16,806 nt of DNA from Acidobacteriota bacterium (GTDB lineage: Bacteria; Acidobacteriota; Thermoanaerobaculia; Multivoradales; UBA5704). Positions within the stretch are counted from its first letter, which is position 1; the number at the start of each line of letters is the position of its first letter. Below, piece after piece: positions 1 to 7,288 of the stretch. The stretch spans positions 1 to 16,806 of the forward strand of contig QHVW01000235.1 in assembly GCA_003223675.1 (NCBI GenBank), given 5' to 3'. The notes beneath the pieces are model-generated. The model ran no database searches. It was not told the DNA's origin and saw only the letters and a list, made by a program, of their open reading frames with translations. The position numbers and the translations under genes are program-made.

Positions 1-194
1 ATGCGGAAGGTCTCCTGGTGCAGATCCTCGGCGAGATCCGGCGGGGCGCCCAGACGGCGCAGCAGATAGAGGATGCCCCGGCTGTAGCGCAGGACGAGCG
101 CCTCCTCGGCGGAGGCATCGCCCGCCGCGATCCGCCGGACGAGGTCGGTGGCAATCTCCGCCTCGCCGGGGTCGAGTCCCGCATCCGTCCTCAT
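1..194 (-). CDS. ECF-type RNA polymerase sigma factor, N-terminal part (runs off left edge)
   Basis: About 64 codons are visible, beginning MRTDAGLDPGEAEIATDLVR. The residues RRIAAGDASAEEALVLRY followed by PPDLAEDLHQETFR are the classic start of sigma-70 region 2 of an ECF sigma factor; the D-x-A-E-D-x-x-Q-E-T-F pattern is the region 2.2 core-binding helix. The rest of region 2 and all of region 4 lie outside the window. I chose the ATG at 194 because family members usually start 10-20 residues before this helix. An in-frame ATG at 254 would add a basic leader of 20 residues and cannot be excluded; neither start has a strong Shine-Dalgarno. The gene lies downstream of, and on the same strand as, the 130-aa orphan and the TPR-CHAT gene, so it may belong to their transcription unit. 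The family assignment is firm; the regulon is unknown. Confidence 0.85.
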   Translation of the reverse strand, partial: MRTDAGLDPGEAEIATDLVRRIAAGDASAEEALVLRYSRGILYLLRRLGAPPDLAEDLHQETFR

Positions 195-357
195 GGCGCG
201 CACCGCGCCTCGGACCGGCCGTGCCGGAAATCTTCCGAGGAGATTCCGTATCATACCTCGGGATTGGCAGGACCGGCCTTGGCGCGGCGCGCGACATTGA
301 AAATCTCCTGAAGCTCATGTCCCGGCTCGTCGAGTCGCCCTACTAGAGAGCGGACGA

Positions 358-750
358 CTAACCGCTCCCTCCTAGCGCCGCCCCGGAAGAGCCCTGTACC
401 TCGCCACACGGAATTTCCCACGGCACCTCGGAGCACTGAGTTTCCTCCGACCCCTCGAAGCCCGGAGTTTCCGGAGCACTGCCCTTGCCACTGCTGGCAA
501 CGTCGAGGCTGCAGGTCACCTTTTCTCGAGTGCTTGCGGTGGCCGGGTCGAACTGAAGGCAGTATGGCTGACCGTCGTGGGTCACGATGGAGGGTGGGAA
601 GGCACTCCCGGTCCACGAACCCCATTCAATGCCGCCCACTCTGACGATACCGGCCAAGGTATCGGTCGACTCGAACACCAGAGTGTCATCCACCAAAATA
701 TTGTTTTCGTTCGAGGTATAGATCGTCCAGCTTTCACTCAGCTCTGACAT
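358..750 (-). CDS. 130-aa orphan protein between CHAT protein and sigma factor
   Basis: I do not recognise this protein. The start is well supported: AAAGGAG sits 8 nt before the ATG at 750. There is no signal peptide or membrane segment. Residues about 5-85 look like a compact beta-rich domain (ESWTIYTSNENNILVDD; GIVRVGGIEWGSWTG), with Cys64 and Cys80. Residues about 86-130 are a Ser/Gly/Glu-rich, probably disordered tail carrying Cys106 and Cys115. The protein is clearly acidic. The DNA contains AT-rich stretches (around 690-715) unlike its neighbours, which hints at different ancestry. It starts 72 bp after the CHAT gene stop and ends about 160 bp before the sigma factor ATG, all on one strand. 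It could be a partner or substrate of the CHAT protein or a regulator of the sigma factor, but only its position suggests this. Confidence 0.7.
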   Translation of the reverse strand: MSELSESWTIYTSNENNILVDDTLVFESTDTLAGIVRVGGIEWGSWTGSAFPPSIVTHDGQPYCLQFDPATASTREKVTCSLDVASSGKGSAPETPGFEGSEETQCSEVPWEIPCGEVQGSSGAALGGSG

Positions 751-822
751 GGTGTCAGCTCCTTTCTGATACTCCAGGACTGTCGCGAGGGCGCCCGTTA
801 TCTCACCGGATGAAAAGATCGC

Positions 823-3800
823 TCAGCGCCAGTCTCCCTGGAGGACGAACCCGGCCCAGGAGTGGGGAGCGCGGTAGCGCGGATCGCGGCGCAGGGACCG
901 CTGGGCCTCGCGCAGGGCGGCCGCCGGGCTCAAACGCTGGACCCACAGGGCGCGATAGAAACGGGACATCAGCTCCGCCGTGGTCCGGTCCTCGACCTTC
1001 CAGAGGCTCGCCACCACCCGCGGCACACCGGCGTAGAGGAAGCCGCGCGTGAGCCCCATGAGCCCCTCGCCGCGGACCTCCTTGCCGGTGCCGGTCTGGC
1101 AGGCGGAGAGGACGACCAGGTCGGCGGTGAGATCGAGATCGTAGAGGTCGGACAGGCCGAGGAAGCCCTCGCGCGGCCGCCCCGAAGCATCGACGGCCGA
1201 GAGCATCAGGCCGGACAGCTCCGGGGTCCGGGCATCGGCGACGCCGTGAGTGGCGAAGTGGAGGACGCGGTAGTCGCGGAGGTCTCCGGAGAGCACGGCG
1301 TCGCGGTTGGCCGCGAAGTCGAGCGCGGTCCACACCTGGCCCTTGGGGGCCAGGCGCGCGATCATCTCCGCCTCGTCCCGGGAGGACGCCAGGCGGTCCC
1401 AGCGCGCCGGGAGCAGGCTCAGCTCCTTCGCGCTCCGCGCCGGCTCTTTCCGGGTGGACGCCGGAGGCTGCGAACGGGCGGCGGACGGGTGGCCGGCCAG
1501 GCGTGGATCGTCGGCGGTGAAGACCGGATCGGCGAGCACGGCGGCCCACTTGGGCGCCGGCGGACGCTTCTCCAGCCGCCGCCGCTCGACCGCCAGGGTG
1601 GTCGCCGAGGGGACGTAGACCACCTCCATGGGCTCGAGGAGAGGGCGCAGGCCCTGCGGGTCCTTCCACCCCTTCCCCGGAGCGGGGACGGGCAGGGCGC
1701 CGAACGGCAGGAGGTGGAGCGCGCCGTCCGGCACCACGACCAGGCGATGGAAGCGGGCCGCCCGGCTCCAGACGGGACCCAGCAGGATCCGGCTCAGCTC
1801 CGCCGCCGTCTCCGGCCGGCGGCCGGCCCCGGCCTCCACCGTGCGGAGCCCCTCGTAGACTTGGCGGGCCCGCGCTTCGATCTCCCGCTGGGGCGGCAGG
1901 ACATAGCTCCGGAGCCCCTCGGCGCTGACCGCCCAGAGGTAGCTGCGCTCTTCGCCCAGCGAATATTCGAGCAGCAGGGTGTCGGGACCGAGCAGGCCGG
2001 CAGTCTCCGCAAGGCTGAGCGGCTGAGGCTGGCTCAAAGCCGCATAGTGGGGATCGGACCGGCGGATCTCCCCTTCCACACCGTCGAGCTCGAGGAGGAG
2101 CGCCGCGATCTCGCGTTCCAGCGCCTCGGCCCCGCCGCTCTGCTGGAGCTGTTGATCGGCCTTGGCGCTCAGGAGGTAGCGCAGGGATTGCCGCCGGGCC
2201 CGGAGCTCGGCGGGGACGGCGTTTCCGGAGCTCTCAGCGTGGAGGGCGTCCAGCAGGCTGCGCGCGCGGGCCTGCTCGCTGATCGCGAAGGCCTCCCGGT
2301 CGTGGCCGCCTTTGGGATCGGCGGCATGCCGGTCCATGAGGAGATCGATGAGGAGCGAGTAGGCGCGGCGCTGGCTGGCCAGAAAGGAGGCGCGCAAGCC
2401 CAGGCTGGCGAAACCGGTCCGCAGCTCTTCCACCAGGGCCACGGCGGCCGCGGCGTGGACGCGCGCCTCCTCGACCGCTCCGAGGGACCGTTCCACCGCG
2501 GCCAGGCTGCGGAGCGCCCCGGCCTCACCGGCGTGATCGGCGAGCGCCTGGCGGCCGGCCAGGGCATCCCGCAGGACGAGCACCGCCTCCCGCGGCCGGC
2601 CCGCCAGGGCCAGCACGCGGCCCTGGAGCTCCAGGCCCCGCATGTCCCACCGCCGGAAGCCTTTCTCCCGCATGTACCGGAGCGCCGGCTCGATTTCGCG
2701 GAGCGCGGCGGCGGGCTCCCCCAGGTCGAGATGGATCTCGCCGAGGTGCAGCTCGGTGATCGCCTCCTGCCAGGGGTCTTCCTGGGCCCTGGCCAGCTTC
2801 AGGGCCTGCTGGTAGGAATCCAGCGCCTTCTTCGGCTCGCCCAGGCTACGCCAGGCGTCGCCGAGGTTGTTCAAGGTGGTCAGCTCCTCCCGGCGAGCGC
2901 CGATCCGGCGCCACAGGGCCAGGGCGTCCTCCAGGAGGGTGAGCGCGCGCTCCGGCTCTCCCAGCGTCAGGTAGATGTAGCCGGTGTTGTTGCGCCATGC
3001 CGACTCCAGCGAGCGTTCGTCCAGGGACGACAGGATCTCCCGCACCTGGGTGTAGAGGCGCAGCGCCTCCTGCCACTCGCCCCGGACCTGGTGGATCATG
3101 GCGATGTTGCTCAGGGTCTGGGCCTCGCCGGGGCGGTTCCCCCGGGCGTGACGCAGGGCGAGGGCCTGCTCGTACTTCTCCAGCGCGGCGTCGGGCTCCC
3201 CCAGCAGGTCGTAGAGGCCGCCGAGGTTGTTGAGCACCCGCGGCTCCTGGCTGCCGTCGCCGGCCTCATGGAAGAGCGTGCGGACCTCCTCATAGCAGGC
3301 GAGCGCCACGGCCAGGTTGCCGAGCGTGTGCTCGAGGGCACAGATCTCGACGCGGGACATGCCTTCGTCGAAGCGCTCGCCGAGGCTCTGCCAGAGAGCC
3401 GTGGATGCCGTGAGCGCCTCGCGCGCGGCCCCGTACTCGCCCGCCTTCTGGTGGACTATCCCGAAACCTCGCAGGATTGCGGCCTCGCGGCGTGGCGCGG
3501 CGAGATCGCGCCAGAGCTCCAGGGCTTTCCCGTAATCCTCCTTCGCCGCCGGCAGGTCGTTCGCATCCGCCTCCAGCGCGGCGAGGGCCTGGAGGGCCTC
3601 GGCCTCCCAGCCCTGCTCGCCGAGGGCGCGCCAAGCCGCCAGGGCCTCGCGATAGGCGGCCAGGGCCTGCCGGTAGGTTTCGGCGTCTCGGACGAGGATC
3701 TGGGCGGCGCGGCTCATGGCTCGCAGGGCCGTGGCGCGCGGCTCTCCATCCGGCAGCGCCTCCACCTGGATCCCGTAGCGTCCCGGCGGCGCGGACGGCA

Positions 3801-4137
3801 CCCCGGGCCGGACCTCGATCCGGTAGCTGCCCGGGGCTCGCAGCAGCAGGATCTCCGGACCCCAGCGGCCGTTATGGCCGTCGCTGACGAGCGGGTTCGG
3901 GTCCGCCGTCCCCCGCGCCGCGACCACCAGATCGATGCCGCGCTGCTCGACGCTGACGAGCAGAGGAGCGTCCGTCACCTCGACACGGTAGACGTGGGGC
4001 GCCTCCCCGGCCGCGATCGGCCGCTCGCGGACCTGGCCGGGCAGCAGGATCTCGCCCGGCTCGTCCGCCGCCCCGGCGGCGGGGATCCCTGGAAGCAGGG
4101 TCACGAGGAGGACCAGGGCCAGAGCGGAAGGCTTCAT
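823..4137 (-). CDS. Exported TPR-CHAT domain protein (caspase-like fold)
   Basis: 1104 aa. The start ATG at 4137 has GGAGGT 6 nt upstream. Residues 1-23 form a Sec signal peptide (LALVLLVTLLPGIPAAGA) without a lipobox cysteine. Residues about 27-128 resemble a beta-sandwich pre-peptidase-like domain (ends PGRYGIQVEAL). About ten tetratricopeptide repeats of roughly 40 residues follow to about residue 540 (for example LNNLGGLYDLLGEPDAALEK). The typical linker SEQARARSLLDAL leads into a C-terminal CHAT domain. The catalytic pair is intact: His964 in HFATHG and Cys1013 in LSACQTG (codon at 1099-1101), followed by the family's GLTRGFLYAGVPRVVASLW. CHAT domains belong to the separase/caspase-like clan; many are proteases, others are only predicted to be. 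The signal peptide puts it in the periplasm or outside the cell. It is first in line with the orphan protein and the ECF sigma factor. Substrate unknown. Confidence 0.93.
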   Translation of the reverse strand: MKPSALALVLLVTLLPGIPAAGAADEPGEILLPGQVRERPIAAGEAPHVYRVEVTDAPLLVSVEQRGIDLVVAARGTADPNPLVSDGHNGRWGPEILLLRAPGSYRIEVRPGVPSAPPGRYGIQVEALPDGEPRATALRAMSRAAQILVRDAETYRQALAAYREALAAWRALGEQGWEAEALQALAALEADANDLPAAKEDYGKALELWRDLAAPRREAAILRGFGIVHQKAGEYGAAREALTASTALWQSLGERFDEGMSRVEICALEHTLGNLAVALACYEEVRTLFHEAGDGSQEPRVLNNLGGLYDLLGEPDAALEKYEQALALRHARGNRPGEAQTLSNIAMIHQVRGEWQEALRLYTQVREILSSLDERSLESAWRNNTGYIYLTLGEPERALTLLEDALALWRRIGARREELTTLNNLGDAWRSLGEPKKALDSYQQALKLARAQEDPWQEAITELHLGEIHLDLGEPAAALREIEPALRYMREKGFRRWDMRGLELQGRVLALAGRPREAVLVLRDALAGRQALADHAGEAGALRSLAAVERSLGAVEEARVHAAAAVALVEELRTGFASLGLRASFLASQRRAYSLLIDLLMDRHAADPKGGHDREAFAISEQARARSLLDALHAESSGNAVPAELRARRQSLRYLLSAKADQQLQQSGGAEALEREIAALLLELDGVEGEIRRSDPHYAALSQPQPLSLAETAGLLGPDTLLLEYSLGEERSYLWAVSAEGLRSYVLPPQREIEARARQVYEGLRTVEAGAGRRPETAAELSRILLGPVWSRAARFHRLVVVPDGALHLLPFGALPVPAPGKGWKDPQGLRPLLEPMEVVYVPSATTLAVERRRLEKRPPAPKWAAVLADPVFTADDPRLAGHPSAARSQPPASTRKEPARSAKELSLLPARWDRLASSRDEAEMIARLAPKGQVWTALDFAANRDAVLSGDLRDYRVLHFATHGVADARTPELSGLMLSAVDASGRPREGFLGLSDLYDLDLTADLVVLSACQTGTGKEVRGEGLMGLTRGFLYAGVPRVVASLWKVEDRTTAELMSRFYRALWVQRLSPAAALREAQRSLRRDPRYRAPHSWAGFVLQGDWR

Positions 4138-4195
4138 GACAGACCTCCGGCAAAGCGCAGCTTCGGTTTCTCCGTCAATCGGAACGTCCTCTATC

Positions 4196-4403
4196 TTAAT
4201 TCTACTTTGTCAGATTGCCCGGCCCGCCCCCGCCCGGGCATGAATGCCCGGGCTACGTGGGAAACGAAAAGCCGGCTGAAGCCGGCTCCGAAGTCCGAGC
4301 CGCTCCTCCAGGAGCCGGGTTCACCCGGCTTTTCGGTTGAAGCGTAGCCCGGGCATTCATGCCCGGGCGAGAGGGCGCTCGAAATCTGACAAAGTAGAAT
4401 TAA
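4196..4403. mobile_element. MITE/REP-like palindromic element with 21-bp terminal inverted repeats
   Basis: A 208-bp non-coding element. Perfect 21-bp terminal inverted repeats lie at 4196-4216 (starting TTAATTCTACTTTGTC) and 4383-4403. Inside them is a perfect 27-bp inverted pair at 4231-4257 and 4343-4369; each copy is itself a hairpin with arms GCCCGGGCAT and ATGCCCGGGC around a GA loop. Further in, about 4264-4289 and 4321-4335 with flanks form a second pair of hairpins: AGCCGGCT/AGCCGGCT on the left and AGCCGGGT/ACCCGGCT on the right. The two inner hairpins differ by base changes that keep each stem paired. There is no transposase gene and no clear target duplication. The structure fits a non-autonomous element assembled from REP-type hairpins, lying in the leader region upstream of the CHAT gene. 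Confidence 0.75.
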
Positions 4404-4469
4404 TAGCAACGTCTTTACAAAAGAGGCGTCCGCGAGCGGCGGAACGTTATGGATTGCGGTGTCGTCCGC

Positions 4470-4688
4470 TCAGAGCGGCGCCGCCCGCGTCAGGCGGCAG
4501 AGCGCGGGGGCGATCTCCCCCAGGGGGAGGTTCGGCGGTTTCACGGTCCGGTGCTGGACGATCGCCAACAGCACCGAGAAATCGGACGGCAGGCCGCCGA
4601 GTATCTCGCTGAGCGCGTGGAGGCCGCCATAGGAGGCCGCCATCACGACCAGGTCATAGGGCGGGAGTGGAGGTTTCCTGGCGGCCAT
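4470..4688 (-). pseudogene. Truncated CheB-type methylesterase domain
   Basis: 72 codons. The start is convincing: AAGGAGG lies 6 nt before the ATG at 4688. Residues PYDLVVMAASYGGLHALSEI followed by LGGLPSDFSVLLAIVQH match the beginning of the CheB catalytic domain, including the S-x-G-G motif with the nucleophilic serine (S-Y-G-G) and the L-P-x-D-F ... V-V-Q-H strand. The alignment by eye continues to RLTRAAPL and then hits TGA, whereas a CheB catalytic domain runs on for about 140 more residues containing the remaining catalytic His and Asp. Those residues cannot be found downstream in any frame before the palindromic element at 4403. It is therefore a 5' remnant and should have no esterase activity. 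A 6-bp hairpin (CCGCTC-A-GAGCGG, 4466-4478) overlaps the stop codon. Confidence 0.7.
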
Positions 4689-4985
4689 GGCGCGCCTCCT
4701 TCAATGGACCCTCCCGAGGGCCTTGAGCAGACGGGCCAACGGGATCGATTTCGCTCGGCTCGTGCCTCTCCAGCATACGCTCGCCGGAAGCCTCAGCACA
4801 GGGCCGGGCCTCCTTTTTGCAAACAATTTCCTCGTTCCAATGGGCACGGGTCTGTTCGGAACGTCCGCCCTGGTGGGAAAGCCGCACGGAGAGGTAGGCC
4901 CCACTGAACGTTTCCCCTCTTCGTGAGGACTTACGTTTCGCGGAGCTTCGCACCGCACACGCACTTCTTTGAAAGGAGGTCTCTC
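4689..4985. other. Intergenic region between cheB remnant and cupredoxin gene
   Basis: About 300 bp between divergent genes, with no convincing gene. On the minus strand a TGA at 4703-4701 directly abuts the Shine-Dalgarno of the cheB remnant, the usual layout of an operon junction. The frame ending there reads SIPLARLLKALGRVH, which could be the last helix of a response-regulator receiver domain, but upstream residues do not support this, so I do not call it. On the plus strand, AAAGGAGGT at 4972-4980 is the cupredoxin ribosome-binding site. I see no strong -35/-10 pair. Confidence 0.5.
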
Positions 4986-5462
4986 ATGCATCTCGGGCTC
5001 ACACGTAGGCTCCCGTTCGCGATCCTCCTCTTCGCCGTCTGCCTCTCCCTCGTCCCCCATCCCGGCGGCGCCGCGGAAGCGGAAAAAGCCGCGCATCTCC
5101 AGGTCATCGTCCCCGAGGAGGACCGGTTCACGCCGTTCGCGCAGACCGTCCACGTGGGTGACTCGGTGAAATGGATCAACATGGACACGGACGACCATAC
5201 GGTGGTGAGCGACGATTTCCTCAACACCACCGGCCGGTTCGGCCTGAACATCCTGCTCAAGGGGACGGACAACAACGGCGGCAAGCCCGGGACGTTCACC
5301 CTCCGCTTCAACGCTCCCGGCACGTTCGTCTACTACTGCCGCTTCCACTCCCACCTCGACGCCCACCACCAGCCCACGGCCCCCGGGCCCGACGGGGGCA
5401 TTCAGGCGGACGACGGCAACTTCGGCACTCCCATGATGGGAGTGATCACAGTGCTGCCGTAG
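4986..5462 (+). CDS. Exported plastocyanin-like cupredoxin (type 1 copper protein)
   Basis: 158 aa. The ATG at 4986 was preferred over the upstream ATG at 4923 because AAAGGAGGT sits just before it and translation from it opens with a clean signal peptide (LPFAILLFAVCLSLVPHPGG, cleavage near residue 30). The mature part is a single cupredoxin domain: F-A-Q-T-V-H-V-G-D-S-V-K-W is the early strand, His71 in DDHTVVS is the first copper ligand, and YYCRFH gives Cys118 and His121. The axial methionine is probably Met150 or Met151 in PMMGVITV. The expected role is one-electron transfer in the periplasm. Unusually, about 28 residues rich in His, Asp and Gly separate His121 from the methionine, where plastocyanins have only a few. 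It stands alone on its strand and converges on the MFS gene. Confidence 0.9.
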   Translation: MHLGLTRRLPFAILLFAVCLSLVPHPGGAAEAEKAAHLQVIVPEEDRFTPFAQTVHVGDSVKWINMDTDDHTVVSDDFLNTTGRFGLNILLKGTDNNGGKPGTFTLRFNAPGTFVYYCRFHSHLDAHHQPTAPGPDGGIQADDGNFGTPMMGVITVLP

Positions 5463-5466
5463 GAAA

Positions 5467-5553
5467 AAAGGACCCAAAGAACAAAAAGGACTGCAAGGAC
5501 AAGGCTTCTCGTCCTTGAAGTCCTTTGGGTCCCTTGGGTCCTTTGGGTCCTTA
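5467..5553. terminator. Long imperfect hairpin between convergent genes, probable bidirectional terminator
   Basis: The left arm (about 5467-5500, containing AAGGACCCAAAG and CAAGGAC) pairs with the right arm (5511-5552, containing GTCCTTG and CTTTGGGTCCTT) around a 10-nt loop. The right arm is itself repetitive, with the unit TCCTTTGGGTC or a close variant about three times. It begins 5 bp after the cupredoxin stop and ends 6 bp before the MFS stop codon on the other strand. A-rich sequence on the left and TTAAATT on the right flank it. Position and symmetry fit a shared terminator. Confidence 0.6.
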
Positions 5554-5558
5554 AATTC

Positions 5559-7250
5559 TTACTCCCGCCTCCCCATCTGCCCTTCCGCCCACAGCGGGAG
5601 TTGGGTCGACACCAGCAGCCCCAGGAGCACGAAGCCGGCGCCGTAGAGCAGGGCCTTGCGGTTGCCGTCCGTGGTGGCGACGCGGCGGGCGTGATTCATT
5701 TCGTCACGCAGGGGAGGCGGCAGGCGGTCGAACATCCCGCCGGCTCCGAAGGCGAGGCTGGAGGACTGCTGGCGCAGCGTGCGGTCGATGCCGGGCTTGG
5801 CGGCGGGCGGGATCTGGGGGCTCGTCTGCACCACCGTCTGGAGATCGCTGACGATCGCGGTGAGGAGCACCGCGCCGATGATCGCCGCGCCCAGCGACGA
5901 GCCGACCTGGCGGAAGGTGTTGGTGATCCCCGAGGCCTCCCCCGCCTCCTCCACCGGCACCGCCGAGAGCGTCAGGTTGTTGATCTGCGACTGCACCAGG
6001 CCCATTCCCAGGCCGTAGAGCGCGAGGCCGGGAACCAGGGCCATCAGCGGCGTGTCCACCCCCATCGCCCACCGCATGGCCAGCAGGGCGAAGAAGTTGA
6101 CCGCCAGCCCGGCCTGCACCAGCCGCTTTTGCGGGATCCACTTCGACAGCACCGCGGCGCCCGGCGAAAACAGGAACAGCATCGCCGGCATCGGCAGCAG
6201 GGTGAGCCCGGTGTGGAAGGCGTCGAGGCCGCGCACCGACAGCAGGAAGACCGGCAGCGAGAAGACCATCCCGTTCTGGCTGAGCATGATCACGCCGACC
6301 ACCGAGGCCCCGGCCACGAAGCCGCGGTTGCGGAAGATGCGCAGGGAGACGATCGGCGTGCCGCCCCGCTGCTCCACCCGCCGCTCCCAGAGCACGAAGC
6401 CGGCGAGGATCAGAATCCCCAGCAGGATCGCGAACGGCACGATCGACAGGCCCCCGAGGTCGAGCTGCCATCCCGCCACGGCGAACGGCTTGAGGGCGTG
6501 GATCCAGCCGTAGGAGGACGATTCGATGACCCCGAAGACGACCGCGAGCAGCCCCAGCCCGGAGAGCAGGACGCCGCCGTAGTCGAGCTTCCTCTGCCGC
6601 CGCGGCGGCTCGGTGCTGATGATGGCCGAGCCGAGCAGCAGCAGGGCCACCACGAAGACGTTGATGCGGAACCCCCAGCGCCAACTGTAGTGGGTGGTGA
6701 GGTAGCCGCCGAGGATCGGCCCCACCGCCGCGGCCGCGGCGGCGATGCCCCCCCAGACGCCGAAGGCCAGGGCGCGGTCGTGGCCGCGGTATTTCGCCAC
6801 CAGGAGGGAGGCGGTGGCGGGCATCATCATCGCCGCGCCGATCCCCTCGATGATCGCTTCGCCGAGCATGAGCATGGGAATCGACTGGCTGATCGAGGCC
6901 AGGAAGGAGCCCACGGCGAAGAGGAAGGCGCCGAGCCGGAACATCTTCCGGCGGCCGAAGAGGTCGCCCAGCCGGCCGCCGGTGACGGTCAGCGCGGCCA
7001 GGGTCAGCGAGTAGGCCGAGATCACCCATTGCAGGCTCTGCAGGGTGGTATGGAGCTCGCGGATCAGCGTCTCCAGCGAGACGTTGAGCAGCGTCGTGTC
7101 GATGATGATGATCGCCAGCGCCAGCGAGAGGACGAGCAGGGGCCCCCACTTGCGGAGCCCGGATTCCCGCGGGTCGGGCTGGCCGGCCTGGGGTTGTGGC
7201 TCGTCGTGGGGGCGCGGTTGGGTCGTGGGCTCTGCCATGGTGGGGGTCAT
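5559..7250 (-). CDS. MFS drug/proton antiporter, DHA2 (EmrB/QacA) type
   Basis: 563 aa from the ATG at 7250 (MTPTMAEP); an ATG at 7238 (MAEP) is equally possible because neither has a clear Shine-Dalgarno. The frame is open much further upstream, but that part only shadows the preceding anti-sigma gene. After a polar, Pro-rich N-terminus of about 35 residues the first helix carries Asp51 in IIIIDTTLLNVSLETL, the DHA2 acidic signature. Motif A follows at residues about 92-103 (GRLGDLFGRRKM), and the antiporter-type motif C as GPILGGYL. Length and hydrophobic pattern fit 14 transmembrane helices, with a polar loop before the last one. The probable role is proton-driven export of a hydrophobic or cationic compound across the inner membrane. 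It starts 38 bp after the NrsF-like gene, so it is likely cotranscribed with the sigma/anti-sigma pair. Confidence 0.92.
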   Translation of the reverse strand: MTPTMAEPTTQPRPHDEPQPQAGQPDPRESGLRKWGPLLVLSLALAIIIIDTTLLNVSLETLIRELHTTLQSLQWVISAYSLTLAALTVTGGRLGDLFGRRKMFRLGAFLFAVGSFLASISQSIPMLMLGEAIIEGIGAAMMMPATASLLVAKYRGHDRALAFGVWGGIAAAAAAVGPILGGYLTTHYSWRWGFRINVFVVALLLLGSAIISTEPPRRQRKLDYGGVLLSGLGLLAVVFGVIESSSYGWIHALKPFAVAGWQLDLGGLSIVPFAILLGILILAGFVLWERRVEQRGGTPIVSLRIFRNRGFVAGASVVGVIMLSQNGMVFSLPVFLLSVRGLDAFHTGLTLLPMPAMLFLFSPGAAVLSKWIPQKRLVQAGLAVNFFALLAMRWAMGVDTPLMALVPGLALYGLGMGLVQSQINNLTLSAVPVEEAGEASGITNTFRQVGSSLGAAIIGAVLLTAIVSDLQTVVQTSPQIPPAAKPGIDRTLRQQSSSLAFGAGGMFDRLPPPLRDEMNHARRVATTDGNRKALLYGAGFVLLGLLVSTQLPLWAEGQMGRRE

Positions 7251-7288
7251 GGTAATCGGAAAGCAGGGAGCAAGGGGTGTGCCGGGGG

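Noticed and set aside
862..4347. A 1161-codon open frame on the plus strand
   Set aside because: It is antisense to the TPR-CHAT gene, whose domains, signal peptide and ribosome-binding site are clear. Its translation is low-complexity Gln/Gly/Arg sequence, as expected from the opposite strand of GC-rich coding DNA.
4231..4369. CRISPR array
   Set aside because: The repeats are inverted hairpin pairs, not direct repeats with regular unique spacers, and no cas gene is present.
4701..4760. Response-regulator C-terminus (SIPLARLLKALGRVH) upstream of the cheB remnant
   Set aside because: Only the final helix looks suitable. No receiver-domain Asp or Lys motifs are found upstream in any frame, so I left it as an observation only.
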